Counted from the stretch's first letter, positions 18,330 through 25,760 are shown. The stretch is DNA of 64,000 bases from Macrococcus carouselicus (GCF_004359515.1 NZ_SCWD01000001.1:930001-994000); one strand, 5' to 3'. Made by a program: numbers and translations. Notes: generated from the letters alone by a model not told the origin.

Positions 18330-18848
18330 TCAATACTCCTTCCTCAGCCGTTCAGTCTTCTCTTTTCTAAGTGCACGGTCATTACTGAAAAAATGGTTAA
18401 ATGAAAAAAAGATTAATACTAAGAAATCTGTATTCATCTGTTCCATTTTATACATGCTAAATACAAATAACAAAGAGGCCACCAGTGAGCCGATCAGCAC
18501 CATGAGATAGCGTGTAGGCTTCTTTTTTCTGGCATAGAACATTCTGATTTCACTCGGCAAAGAAGGTAGCTGCAGGAAAAATATCAGAATAGTTAGATAG
18601 ATGCCCATCACGAACGACTCATTCACTTTAAGTTCATGATACTTCTTTAGCGGCATATCAAAATCTATGGTCGTAAATAAATCCAGTTGCTGGCCAACCA
18701 AGATGAATAGGACAACCCCTATCGTTGAGATCAGCAATGTGATCCACCGATGTTTGTCATACATCTCTTCTGTGATAGGTGCCTTCGGTCTGAAGAAGTT
18801 GTTAAAATAATCTTTGTAAGCTTCTTGCCATGTTATTTTTTTCTCCAT
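18330..18848 (-). CDS. Tandem membrane paralogue 2, unknown family
   Basis: A 172-residue protein with the same architecture as its neighbour: a soluble N-terminus TWQEAYKDYFNNFFRPKAPI, four membrane segments, a middle loop SEIRMFYARKKKPTR and a basic C-terminal tail (RKEKTERLRKEY). Length equals that of paralogue 3. AGAGGATGTAA precedes the ATG. It is clearly related by duplication to the flanking genes; function is unknown. Confidence 0.78.
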   Translation of the reverse strand: MEKKITWQEAYKDYFNNFFRPKAPITEEMYDKHRWITLLISTIGVVLFILVGQQLDLFTTIDFDMPLKKYHELKVNESFVMGIYLTILIFFLQLPSLPSEIRMFYARKKKPTRYLMVLIGSLVASLLFVFSMYKMEQMNTDFLVLIFFSFNHFFSNDRALRKEKTERLRKEY

Positions 18849-18862
18849 TTACATCCTCTTCT

Positions 18863-19282
18863 CTATTTTAAAAAGTAGTTTCCCATTGTAGTTAAAGAAG
18901 GTATCAAGAGTAAGATTAAGACAATATCTAAACGAACTTCTTGATGTGTGACTAGACAGAGTACCAGGTAAATGAAAAGTCCTATAAATCCAAGGCCATG
19001 CAGAACATTAAAGAACAGGGGTGATCGACCTCTAGCATAAAACATCCTTACATGAACAGCATAAGTCAGAACAAAATTCACCAGAAAATAACTGATAAAC
19101 ACTGCAATCATCGCAGGACCTTGTCCATCAAATAACAACAAACCTATATACGTCAGTAATAAGAATGGTAATGACAGTATTCTGCCAAACTGTTCGAGCT
19201 TTATAAATTCTTCATATTGAATAGGGGCTGTTGTATTTGTAAAGTGACGACTGTATGCATACCATTTTTCCTTGAACTTCAT
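18863..19282 (-). CDS. Tandem membrane paralogue 1, shorter
   Basis: A 139-residue membrane protein, the most divergent of the three. It keeps the N-terminal pattern (YAYSRHFTNTTAPI), four hydrophobic segments and the loop VHVRMFYARGRSP, but lacks the basic C-terminal tail. Its ATG comes immediately after the T run of a perfect 16-bp hairpin, and the only SD candidate (GAGGTG) sits inside the hairpin's 3' arm. Translation may therefore be controlled by that structure. No family is recognised. Confidence 0.75.
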   Translation of the reverse strand: MKFKEKWYAYSRHFTNTTAPIQYEEFIKLEQFGRILSLPFLLLTYIGLLLFDGQGPAMIAVFISYFLVNFVLTYAVHVRMFYARGRSPLFFNVLHGLGFIGLFIYLVLCLVTHQEVRLDIVLILLLIPSLTTMGNYFLK

Positions 19283-19289
19283 AAAAAAA

Positions 19290-19328
19290 CACCTCTATCG
19301 TTTATTTACAGTATAAACGATAGAGGTG
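19290..19328 (-). terminator. Perfect 16-bp terminator hairpin that sequesters a ribosome-binding site
   Basis: On the minus strand CACCTCTATCGTTTAT pairs exactly with ATAAACGATAGAGGTG around a 7-base loop, then TTTTTTT runs directly into the ATG at 19282. It is placed to terminate the methyltransferase transcript. The GAGGTG in its 3' arm is the only SD for the next gene, so the hairpin can act at two levels. Confidence 0.8.
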
Positions 19329-19364
19329 GATTAAAATAACATTTTCTGCATTTTTAAGGAAAAT

Positions 19365-20108
19365 TTAAGATGACTTCAAGTGATACATCAGAATGCCGGC
19401 ACAGACCGCGACATTTAAGCTTTCTGCCTGCCCATATATCGGCACGAATAGATTCTCATCTGTTTCTTTCAAGATGAGTTCATCTACGCCCTGCCCCTCG
19501 TTCCCCAGGACCAGAATGAATGCCTTACTCAGCTCGACTTCTTTGTAGTTCTGACCGTTTTTCAGGGACGTGCCGTAAATCTTGCCGTTGAAATTTTTTC
19601 TGATATCATGGAAGTCCGCTTCAATGACGGGAATATGGAAGACACTGCCCTGACTCGAACGCAGTACTTTGTCATTATAGATATCTACTGTCCCTTTAGA
19701 GATGACGACACCGTCATATCCTGCAGCATCTGCTGTACGGATAATCGTTCCGACGTTGCCTGGATCCTGAATGCGGTCAAGGTAGATCAGCTGCTTGAAG
19801 TCAGTGAGACTGTGTTCCGGCATCTGACAGACTGCATAGATGCCCTGCGGCGATTCTGTCTGTGACAGTTTCTCTGCGATTTTGAAGGTGATCTGGAACT
19901 GTTCCTTGCTGCCTGCTGTCATCTCCTCTGAGATATCGTCCGGATTCACACTCAGGATGGTCTCGACTTCAAGTCCGCTTTTCACCGCTTCTTCAACCAG
20001 GTGATAGCCTTCCACTAAAAACTGCTGTGCTTTCTTACGGTCTTTTCTCGTGTGCAGCTTGGCAATATTCTTGATTCTCGTGTTCTGTACTGATTCAATG
20101 AGTTCCAT
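19365..20108 (-). CDS. TrmH/SpoU family RNA 2'-O-methyltransferase
   Basis: A 247-residue SPOUT methyltransferase. An N-terminal substrate-binding region (RKDRKKAQQFLVEGYHLVEEAV) precedes the knotted SAM domain, with the three SPOUT motifs DRIQDPGNVGTIIRTADAAGYDGVV, FILVLGNEGQGV and LNVAVCAGILMYH. It matches YsgA of Bacillus, which also neighbours pheST. It probably modifies 23S rRNA; the exact nucleotide is unknown. It is divergent from the flavoprotein gene. Confidence 0.9.
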   Translation of the reverse strand: MELIESVQNTRIKNIAKLHTRKDRKKAQQFLVEGYHLVEEAVKSGLEVETILSVNPDDISEEMTAGSKEQFQITFKIAEKLSQTESPQGIYAVCQMPEHSLTDFKQLIYLDRIQDPGNVGTIIRTADAAGYDGVVISKGTVDIYNDKVLRSSQGSVFHIPVIEADFHDIRKNFNGKIYGTSLKNGQNYKEVELSKAFILVLGNEGQGVDELILKETDENLFVPIYGQAESLNVAVCAGILMYHLKSS

Positions 20109-20229
20109 CTTTTCACGCCTCCGATTTCTTGGTTATCTTCATTATAGCGTAATTCGCTTTTTCCTTACAGATGGATTAAGAATCCATAAAAAGGGAACAG
20201 AGAGATATGACACTTAAGGAGGTTCTATC

Positions 20230-21615
20230 ATGAACTATGACGTTATTTTTATCGGCAGCGGCCATGCAGCATGGCACGCAGCTGTCGCTCTGACACAGGC
20301 TCAGAAGAAAGTCGCATTGATCGAGAAAGACACACTGGCAGGGACTTGTACGAACTATGGCTGTAATCCGAAAATCCTGCTGGAAGGTCCATTTGAAATA
20401 CTTGAAGACATGGAACGTCTCGGTGATATATTTGAACACCAGCCGGCAGTCAACTGGGAGAATCTGATGCGCTACAAACACGAAGTCATCGATCCGCAGA
20501 AAGATGGACTCGAGAAGTTATTCAGCAAGATGGGCATTGATATCATTTCCGGTCATGGCGTCATCAAAGATAAACATACTGTATCGGTTGATGGTGTGGA
20601 CTACGGGACAAAATATATCGTCATCGCGACAGGACAGCGCAGCCATTTCCTTGATGTGACAGGCAAGGAATATCTGCATGATAGTCGTGACTTTATGGAT
20701 CTAGAGTCTTTTCCAGAACACATCACGTTTATCGGTGGCGGCTACATCAGTATCGAATTCGCTTCAATCGCCAGCAAGTTCGGGTCAGAGGTGCATGTCA
20801 TCAGTCACTCCGACCAGATTTTAAAACCTTTCCATCAGCCGTATGTCAAAAAACTGGCTGACAAACTCACCAAAGAAAATGTGACGTTTCACTATAATGA
20901 AGAGACAGCGCGCATTGAGAAGACTGAAACCGGCTATAAGCTGACGACTGAGTCAGGCCTCGTGATTGACACGGACTATATTGTCGATGCAACAGGACGT
21001 ATTCCGAATGTGGAGAACATCGGACTCGATGAATTAGGAATCGCATACAGCAAGAAAGGCATCAAAGTCAACAAACACCTGCTCACCTCTGTCGATAATA
21101 TTTATGCCAGCGGGGATGTCCTCGATAAAGAAATTCCGAAGCTCACGCCGACTGCCACCTTTGAATCCAATTATATCGCCCTGCAGATCATGGCACGGGA
21201 AGCAAACTTACTTAACCCTGTCAAAGCACTGGAACTACTGCCTATCAAATATCCGGCTATTCCATCTGTCGCCTATACATTGCCCCGCATCGCACAGGTG
21301 GGCATGCCTATCGCAGAAGCAGAAGAAAAAGGTTATAAAATCAAGACCATCAAGTTCGGAGAGAATCTCCGCTTTGAATATAAGAATGAAACAGATGCTG
21401 AGATGGTCATTGCCCTGGATAACAGAAAACATGTGGCAGGAGCAGCGATTTATGGTCACGCAGCAGATGACCTCATCAATATCATGACTTTCATTGTCGA
21501 GAAGAAGATGTCGGCACGTGAACTGAACATGATGATCTTTGCCTTCCCAAGTGCCTCAAGCGGCATTTTAGATCTGCTGAAAGTACAGATGCTGGATATT
21601 GATATTGAGCTATAA
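20230..21615 (+). CDS. Class I pyridine nucleotide-disulfide oxidoreductase-like flavoprotein
   Basis: A 461-residue FAD/NAD(P)H protein of the glutathione/mercuric/dihydrolipoamide reductase family. The FAD motif GSGHAAWHAA is near residue 9. A redox-active CTNYGC places Cys at 40 and 45. The NAD(P) motif GGGYISIEFA is near 175, with a dimerisation domain at the end. The usual C-terminal His-Glu pair (AHPTxSE) is replaced by AFPSASS, so the standard proton-relay dyad is absent. AAGGAGG precedes the start. The substrate is unknown. Confidence 0.88.
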   Translation: MNYDVIFIGSGHAAWHAAVALTQAQKKVALIEKDTLAGTCTNYGCNPKILLEGPFEILEDMERLGDIFEHQPAVNWENLMRYKHEVIDPQKDGLEKLFSKMGIDIISGHGVIKDKHTVSVDGVDYGTKYIVIATGQRSHFLDVTGKEYLHDSRDFMDLESFPEHITFIGGGYISIEFASIASKFGSEVHVISHSDQILKPFHQPYVKKLADKLTKENVTFHYNEETARIEKTETGYKLTTESGLVIDTDYIVDATGRIPNVENIGLDELGIAYSKKGIKVNKHLLTSVDNIYASGDVLDKEIPKLTPTATFESNYIALQIMAREANLLNPVKALELLPIKYPAIPSVAYTLPRIAQVGMPIAEAEEKGYKIKTIKFGENLRFEYKNETDAEMVIALDNRKHVAGAAIYGHAADDLINIMTFIVEKKMSARELNMMIFAFPSASSGILDLLKVQMLDIDIEL

Positions 21616-21616
21616 A

Positions 21617-21640
21617 AAAAGACTGCCGCGGCAGTCTTTT
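21617..21640. terminator. Bidirectional terminator
   Basis: A perfect 24-bp palindrome (AAAAGACTGCCG and its complement) with A and T flanks lies between convergent genes and can serve both. Confidence 0.85.
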
Positions 21641-21923
21641 ATTTTTTGACGATATCCGTAAAGTTAACGGCAGTGACAAAGAGTATGATGAGCAGGCCGA
21701 ACAGCACCGTCAGCATGACTGCATTCAATGCCGTGAATTCCATCAGGGCACAGTACAGTGCTGCTGCCAGCATGAGAACACCGGTCAGCCGGCAGAGTTT
21801 CTTTTCATCGTAGCGTGCCTTCTGTTCCGCTGACATCGTGTTGAAGCCGGCAATCAGAAACGAGCCACGCCCGCTCATCAGATAGCAGGCGAAGAGTGTG
21901 AAGAGCAGAACGATGACTATCAT
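21639..21923 (-). CDS. DUF3784 family membrane protein
   Basis: A 94-residue protein with three hydrophobic segments. Between the first two is the family's characteristic loop (SFLIAGFNTMSAEQKARYDEKKLCR). The function of DUF3784 proteins is not known. It overlaps the M42 peptidase stop region by four bases and is probably co-transcribed with it. Confidence 0.82.
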   Translation of the reverse strand: MIVIVLLFTLFACYLMSGRGSFLIAGFNTMSAEQKARYDEKKLCRLTGVLMLAAALYCALMEFTALNAVMLTVLFGLLIILFVTAVNFTDIVKK

Positions 21924-22996
21924 GCCAATCCCTCGTACGTCTGGTCAATGATCTGGTCAGCCAAGTCATCTGTCAGCTCTGCGAGGACAGCGTTGATGAG
22001 GCTAAGCGCATCGTTATAGTCACGGCGGTTCATCATCGAGACGTTCGAATGGATGTAACGGGTCGGCACACCGATTGTGATAGCCGGTATACCGTCGAAG
22101 CTCTGTGCGATATGGCCGGCATCTGTGTAGCCGCCTGTCAGATAATCGAACTGCACCTTGATGCCATGCTTCTCCGCAACGTCCGTCACGAACTGTCTGA
22201 ACGTTGGATGCCCGATATGCCACGCATCGACAAGCACGATGATCGGCCCGTCGCCCATCTTGGCATTCCCTGTCATCCCCGGTGTCTTCGCACAGATGCC
22301 GACGTCCAGTGCGATGGCGAGTGACGGTTTCACTTTATGGGCCGCTGTCTTCGCGCCGCGTGATAGTGTCTCCTCCTGCGTCACTGCCCCTGAGTAAAGC
22401 GTGATATGGGGTTCAGGATTATCTCTCAATGCTTCAACCGCGAGCGCGCAGCCGAAACGGTTATCCCATGCTTTAGCGAGTAAGTAATCAGGATTTGTCA
22501 TCACCTCAAACTCACTGTACGGCGTAATCGGGTCCCCGATACGTACACCTGCTGCAAGTGCTTCCTCTCTGCTATTCACCCCGATATCAATGAACATATT
22601 GCTGACTTCTGCCGCCAGTTCCTTTTCTTTGACCCCGAGAACATGCGGCGGCTTGCCGCCGATGACGCCGCGTACATCTCCTTTACTGCCGGTGATCGTC
22701 ACTTTCTGGCTCAGCATGACGTTTGCCCACCAGTAGCCGAGATTCGTAAACTGTATAAAGCCGTCATCCGTGATCGCCGTCACCATAAAACCGATCTCGT
22801 CCAGATGACCGGCGAGCATAATGGCATGCCGGCCGCTCCCTTTACGGCCGAAAATGCTGCCGGTATTATCAGTGATCACATCGTCCGCAAGCGGCTCCAG
22901 ATATTCACGCATCAGATTCGTCATCGGCCGTTCAAAGCCGGATACTGCATTGCAGTCTGTCAGTCTTTTGAATAAGTCCAGTTGTTCCATCGTCAT
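21920..22996 (-). CDS. M42 family metallo-aminopeptidase (YsdC type)
   Basis: A 358-residue di-metal aminopeptidase of the tetrahedral glutamyl-aminopeptidase family, acting on cytosolic peptides. Metal and catalytic blocks are visible: AGHLDEIGFMV near residue 63, KAWDNRFGCALAVE near 175, VTQEETLSRGA near 206, ALDVGIC, and RYIHSNVSM near the end. Position between rplT and the ysgA-type methyltransferase parallels B. subtilis ysdC. GGGGG precedes the ATG. An endoglucanase annotation sometimes given to this family is unlikely. Confidence 0.92.
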   Translation of the reverse strand: MTMEQLDLFKRLTDCNAVSGFERPMTNLMREYLEPLADDVITDNTGSIFGRKGSGRHAIMLAGHLDEIGFMVTAITDDGFIQFTNLGYWWANVMLSQKVTITGSKGDVRGVIGGKPPHVLGVKEKELAAEVSNMFIDIGVNSREEALAAGVRIGDPITPYSEFEVMTNPDYLLAKAWDNRFGCALAVEALRDNPEPHITLYSGAVTQEETLSRGAKTAAHKVKPSLAIALDVGICAKTPGMTGNAKMGDGPIIVLVDAWHIGHPTFRQFVTDVAEKHGIKVQFDYLTGGYTDAGHIAQSFDGIPAITIGVPTRYIHSNVSMMNRRDYNDALSLINAVLAELTDDLADQIIDQTYEGLA

Positions 22997-23052
22997 CCCC
23001 CTTTTTGTTAATTTAAGTATAGCATGATTAAATTTTAGTTTTTAGAATATTT

Positions 23053-23140
23053 CGTCATAAATGGTCTGTATTTTCCTGCAGTTTATGATGAAACACCGGC
23101 AGAAAATGAAATTCTGCAGGAAAGCCCTACCTCTGCCGGT
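23053..23140 (+). promoter_or_regulatory. Interleaved inverted repeats in the leader of the NERD gene
   Basis: Three perfect or near-perfect complementary pairs interlock. CGTCATAAA (23053-23061) pairs with TTTATGATG (23082-23090). TTTCCTGCAG (23072-23081) pairs with CTGCAGGAAA (23114-23123). ACCGGCAGA (23095-23103) pairs with TCTGCCGGT (23132-23140). The order a-b-a'-b' allows a pseudoknot or mutually exclusive folds. It ends 47 bases before the NERD start. A weak -10 TAGAAT lies at 23043-23048. No known riboswitch motif is recognised. Confidence 0.6.
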
Positions 23141-23187
23141 TTGTCAGAATACGAGTACGGGGCTTATAGTGGATGTGAGGTGAAGAG

Positions 23188-24087
23188 ATGTTTCTGAAGA
23201 CGCACCAGCCATCTGATTATATCCACTATTTAATGGCAGCTGATAAGCGAATCACATTAAACCGGTCCGATGACAGAGTACTTAAAAATTATTTAAAGGG
23301 TTATGAGGGTGAGCGTCATTACTACGAGCGCGCACATGGGTGCGGAGGTCTTAAGCTCTGGGATCTGTCATTGCACAGTCCTGCGCTCGCACAATTCGAT
23401 TTTATTCATCTGTATAACGGAAAAGTCTATCATTTTGATATCAAGAATTATACAGGCACTGTCAGGCGGAGCGGTCGCCAGTTTGTATCGGAGGGTGAGT
23501 ACTACTATCAGGATATCCTCTCTCAGTTAAACCGTGCTGACTTTTATTTAACGAGATTTCTGAGGGAACATGGTTTTCAGAATGAAGTGGTCAGTCGTAT
23601 CGTTTTTATTCATCCCCAGTTAACGTTACTGGAGGACAGCGCTGATCCTCAAATCGTTAAACCGTCTCAAGTCGAGGAAGTGATCCATTTTTTCAGCCAG
23701 GATTACCAGCCGACCAGAGAGGAAGAGCGGTTGGCGCAGTTCATGCTGATGAATCATCAATCCACTCATCCGCATGAACGCATCTTCTACTATCCTTTTC
23801 AGGACATGAAAAAAGGCATCCGCTGTCCGCGATGCCGGTATATAGGATTAAAAAGTGAGAAAGGCTTGAAAAAAATTCGATGTCAGTGCGGGTTCAGTGA
23901 ACATAAAAAGATTGTCCTTCAAGCGACTATTGAAGAAATGCTGTTACTGAAAAATGCGCCGGTCAGTCGCCAGGAAATTGATGAATGGACTGCGATGTGC
24001 CCAAAAGCGATTACACGCGTATTAAAGGAAAACTTTCAGATGCACTATAAGAACCGGGCCACAGTTTATAGTGCATTGAAAAACTAG
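23188..24087 (+). CDS. NERD-domain protein with C-terminal zinc ribbon
   Basis: A 299-residue protein. Residues ~30-150 carry the NERD (nuclease-related) pattern: GYEGERHYYERA, then AQFDFIHLYNGKVYHFDIKNYTG, the Asp and the D-x-K being the positions expected of the PD-(D/E)xK-like core. Cys213, 216, 232 and 234 form a zinc ribbon, followed by a helical region that may bind DNA. GAGGTG precedes the ATG. NERD proteins are mostly uncharacterised, with a proposed DNA-processing role. The gene is isolated on the plus strand among accessory material. Confidence 0.85.
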   Translation: MFLKTHQPSDYIHYLMAADKRITLNRSDDRVLKNYLKGYEGERHYYERAHGCGGLKLWDLSLHSPALAQFDFIHLYNGKVYHFDIKNYTGTVRRSGRQFVSEGEYYYQDILSQLNRADFYLTRFLREHGFQNEVVSRIVFIHPQLTLLEDSADPQIVKPSQVEEVIHFFSQDYQPTREEERLAQFMLMNHQSTHPHERIFYYPFQDMKKGIRCPRCRYIGLKSEKGLKKIRCQCGFSEHKKIVLQATIEEMLLLKNAPVSRQEIDEWTAMCPKAITRVLKENFQMHYKNRATVYSALKN

Positions 24088-24088
24088 T

Positions 24089-24245
24089 AACGTCCCGCAG
24101 ATTCACTTTGCGGGACGTTATGTCACTTAAATGCTGCCTGCTCATCGGTATCGTCCCGCGGATTCTTTCTGCGGGACGTTGCGCCACTTAAATGCTGCCT
24201 GCTCATCGGTATCGTCCCGCGGATTCACTTTGCGGGACGTTGCGT
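24089..24245. repeat. Three hairpins at exact 61-bp period
   Basis: The motif CGTCCCGC...GCGGGACG recurs at 24091, 24152 and 24213. Units 2 and 3 are near-identical 61-bp direct repeats differing only in the loop and last base. Unit 1 retains only the hairpin. The inner stem pair is A-U in copy 1 and G-U in copies 2 and 3, so pairing is preserved. The array lies between convergent genes, starting two bases after the NERD stop. No T run follows, so it is not a classical terminator, and no spacers of CRISPR type exist. Confidence 0.85.
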
Positions 24246-24250
24246 ACACA

Positions 24251-24424
24251 TTACTTCTTCAGATTCTGGTGCTCAACATTCATTTTAATGATCGGACTAT
24301 ACCCAAGTCTATTTTCGAAATTGGTCTTGCATTCAACAAGCAGAAAGAACAGGCAGAGTACAATGGCGATGACTGCGAGCATGGCCATGATTCTTACTAC
24401 GATGCGATTTTTCAGAAATTCCAT
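24251..24424 (-). CDS. 57-residue membrane protein, unknown
   Basis: GGAGGGTGATTAG precedes the ATG at 24424. The product has a basic start (MEFLKNRIVVRIMAML), one hydrophobic helix with a CLFFLLVEC segment, and a hydrophilic outer tail ending NLKK. A TTGACA (24466-24471) with a weak TAGAAA -10 17 bases on could be its promoter. It converges on the NERD gene with the hairpin array between. No family is recognised. Confidence 0.65.
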   Translation of the reverse strand: MEFLKNRIVVRIMAMLAVIAIVLCLFFLLVECKTNFENRLGYSPIIKMNVEHQNLKK

Positions 24425-24502
24425 CTAATCACCCTCCATTTTTTTCTATTTTACAGCACAAAGGGTGTCAAATTTCATTTTCCTCTCATTTTTAAGGAAA
24501 CT

Positions 24503-25141
24503 TTAAGATAATCCGTTCTCTTTTGACAAGTGAAATAATAGCGACGCCACTCCTACTGTACCTGTCAGCAGGATGACCGCCCACTAATCAATAATGTGTA
24601 TGAGGTATATGCGCTTAATATCATTCCGCCGAGTAAGGCGCCGAATGATATACCCAGCTGGACAGAAGACGTGCTGACCGTCTGATTGATACTTGCATAT
24701 TTCCCTGAGCGTTCAATCAAGCAGGACTGCATCGGCACATTGATGGACCAGCCGACCAGTCCAAGCAGCGCTGTATTGACCAGCAGCCAGCCGACAGAAC
24801 TTGACACGAGAAAACCTGCCATGACAACGGTATAGACTATGCTTAAAATCACTGACGCCTGCCTGCTACCCCATTTCTCAGTCATGAGTCCACCTAGACC
24901 ACTGCCGAACGTTCTACTGACACCAAAGACTATAAAGAGCAGGCTGATGACAGTCGCACTGACTTTCTCATGTATCAAACAGGGTGAAAAATAAATATAG
25001 AAGACGTTTCGGCCCGTGAAAAAGAGAAACGAGTAGCAGTGAGCGACCATCAGATCTGTTCTGAACAGTCCTTTCATATCATGCTTAAATGATAATCTCT
25101 CTACTTCCATCTCAGCTGGGAAATACCTCACCTAGGTTCAT
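24503..25141 (-). pseudogene. MFS transporter remnant, N-terminal half deleted and frameshifted at the 3' end
   Basis: The open frame 24565-25131 encodes only the C-terminal six-helix half of a drug-type MFS permease (FLFFTGRNVFYIYF, FGVSRTFGSGLGGLMTEKWG). It breaks off at LLISGRSSC. The next frame continues sensibly (WAVILLTGTVGVASLLFH) to a stop at 24503, showing a small indel near 24580. Upstream, a good SD (GGAG) and ATG at 25141 read out of frame after nine codons. A deletion has removed the first helices. Confidence 0.8.
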
Positions 25142-25183
25142 CTTCTGTTCTTCTCCTGATATATATCTATAAAATGCAACAAG

Positions 25184-25213
25184 AAAAGCCGATACCTTTC
25201 GATACCGACTTTC
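25184..25213 (-). terminator. Probable terminator of the DUF2512 gene
   Basis: AAAGTCGGTA and TATCGGCTTT pair with two G-U wobbles on the minus strand and are followed by TCTT. Moderate quality. Confidence 0.5.
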
Positions 25214-25231
25214 TTATGTACACCTTTGTGA

Positions 25232-25645
25232 TTAACGGCGGCTACGCTCGCCCGCTAAATCTTGACCCGGTCTGTTGAACACTTCACGGTCAACAAACTT
25301 ATGGAAGAAGAGCCATTCTCCGCCGGTAATAGCGAGCGCTGATAAGGCTGCCGGCCAGAACATGCTGTCGTCATCACCGGTCAGTGATCTCGCCATCAGC
25401 CAGATCACTAAGAATGACAGCAGCAGGTCTGCCACTGCAGCAAGGCCGTTACGCTTCGTGAATTCATCGGGGCGTCCCGCCATCTTGAAGATACCGAGAT
25501 CACCGAGCAGATAAGCAAGGATAGTTGTCGCAAGACTGATCCACAGTGTGTCCATGAAAGGTACTTTGAAGATCAGAGTAAGGACGATAAATAACACGAG
25601 TGCAATCACCACAAATTTGACAAGCAATGCTTTTAAGTGATTCAT
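25232..25645 (-). CDS. DUF2512 (YndM-like) membrane protein
   Basis: A 137-residue protein with four membrane helices. The family's features are the N-terminal basic-hydrophobic start (HLKALLVKFVVIALVLFIV), the loop YLLGDLGIFKMAGRPDEF and the polar C-terminal tail. A GAGGAGG-type site precedes the ATG. DUF2512 proteins are found across Bacillales without known function. It is a single gene downstream of the rplT operon, transcribed in the same direction. Confidence 0.83.
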   Translation of the reverse strand: MNHLKALLVKFVVIALVLFIVLTLIFKVPFMDTLWISLATTILAYLLGDLGIFKMAGRPDEFTKRNGLAAVADLLLSFLVIWLMARSLTGDDDSMFWPAALSALAITGGEWLFFHKFVDREVFNRPGQDLAGERSRR

Positions 25646-25760
25646 ACTTTCCCTCCTCTCCTTATTGACGTCTTTAGTCAGCTATTCCCTCATCAATTGC
25701 CATCTAAACTGAAAATCAACATTTCCATTCAAATTATATTTATTTTTACAATTTCTTCAC

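Noticed and set aside
24089-24245. CRISPR array
   Set aside because: Only three units; the repeated part includes both hairpin and spacer, so there are no unique spacers, and no cas genes are nearby.
24131-24511. A 126-codon plus-strand frame through the hairpin array
   Set aside because: Its first part is translated repeat DNA and the rest is antisense to the better-supported 57-residue membrane gene.
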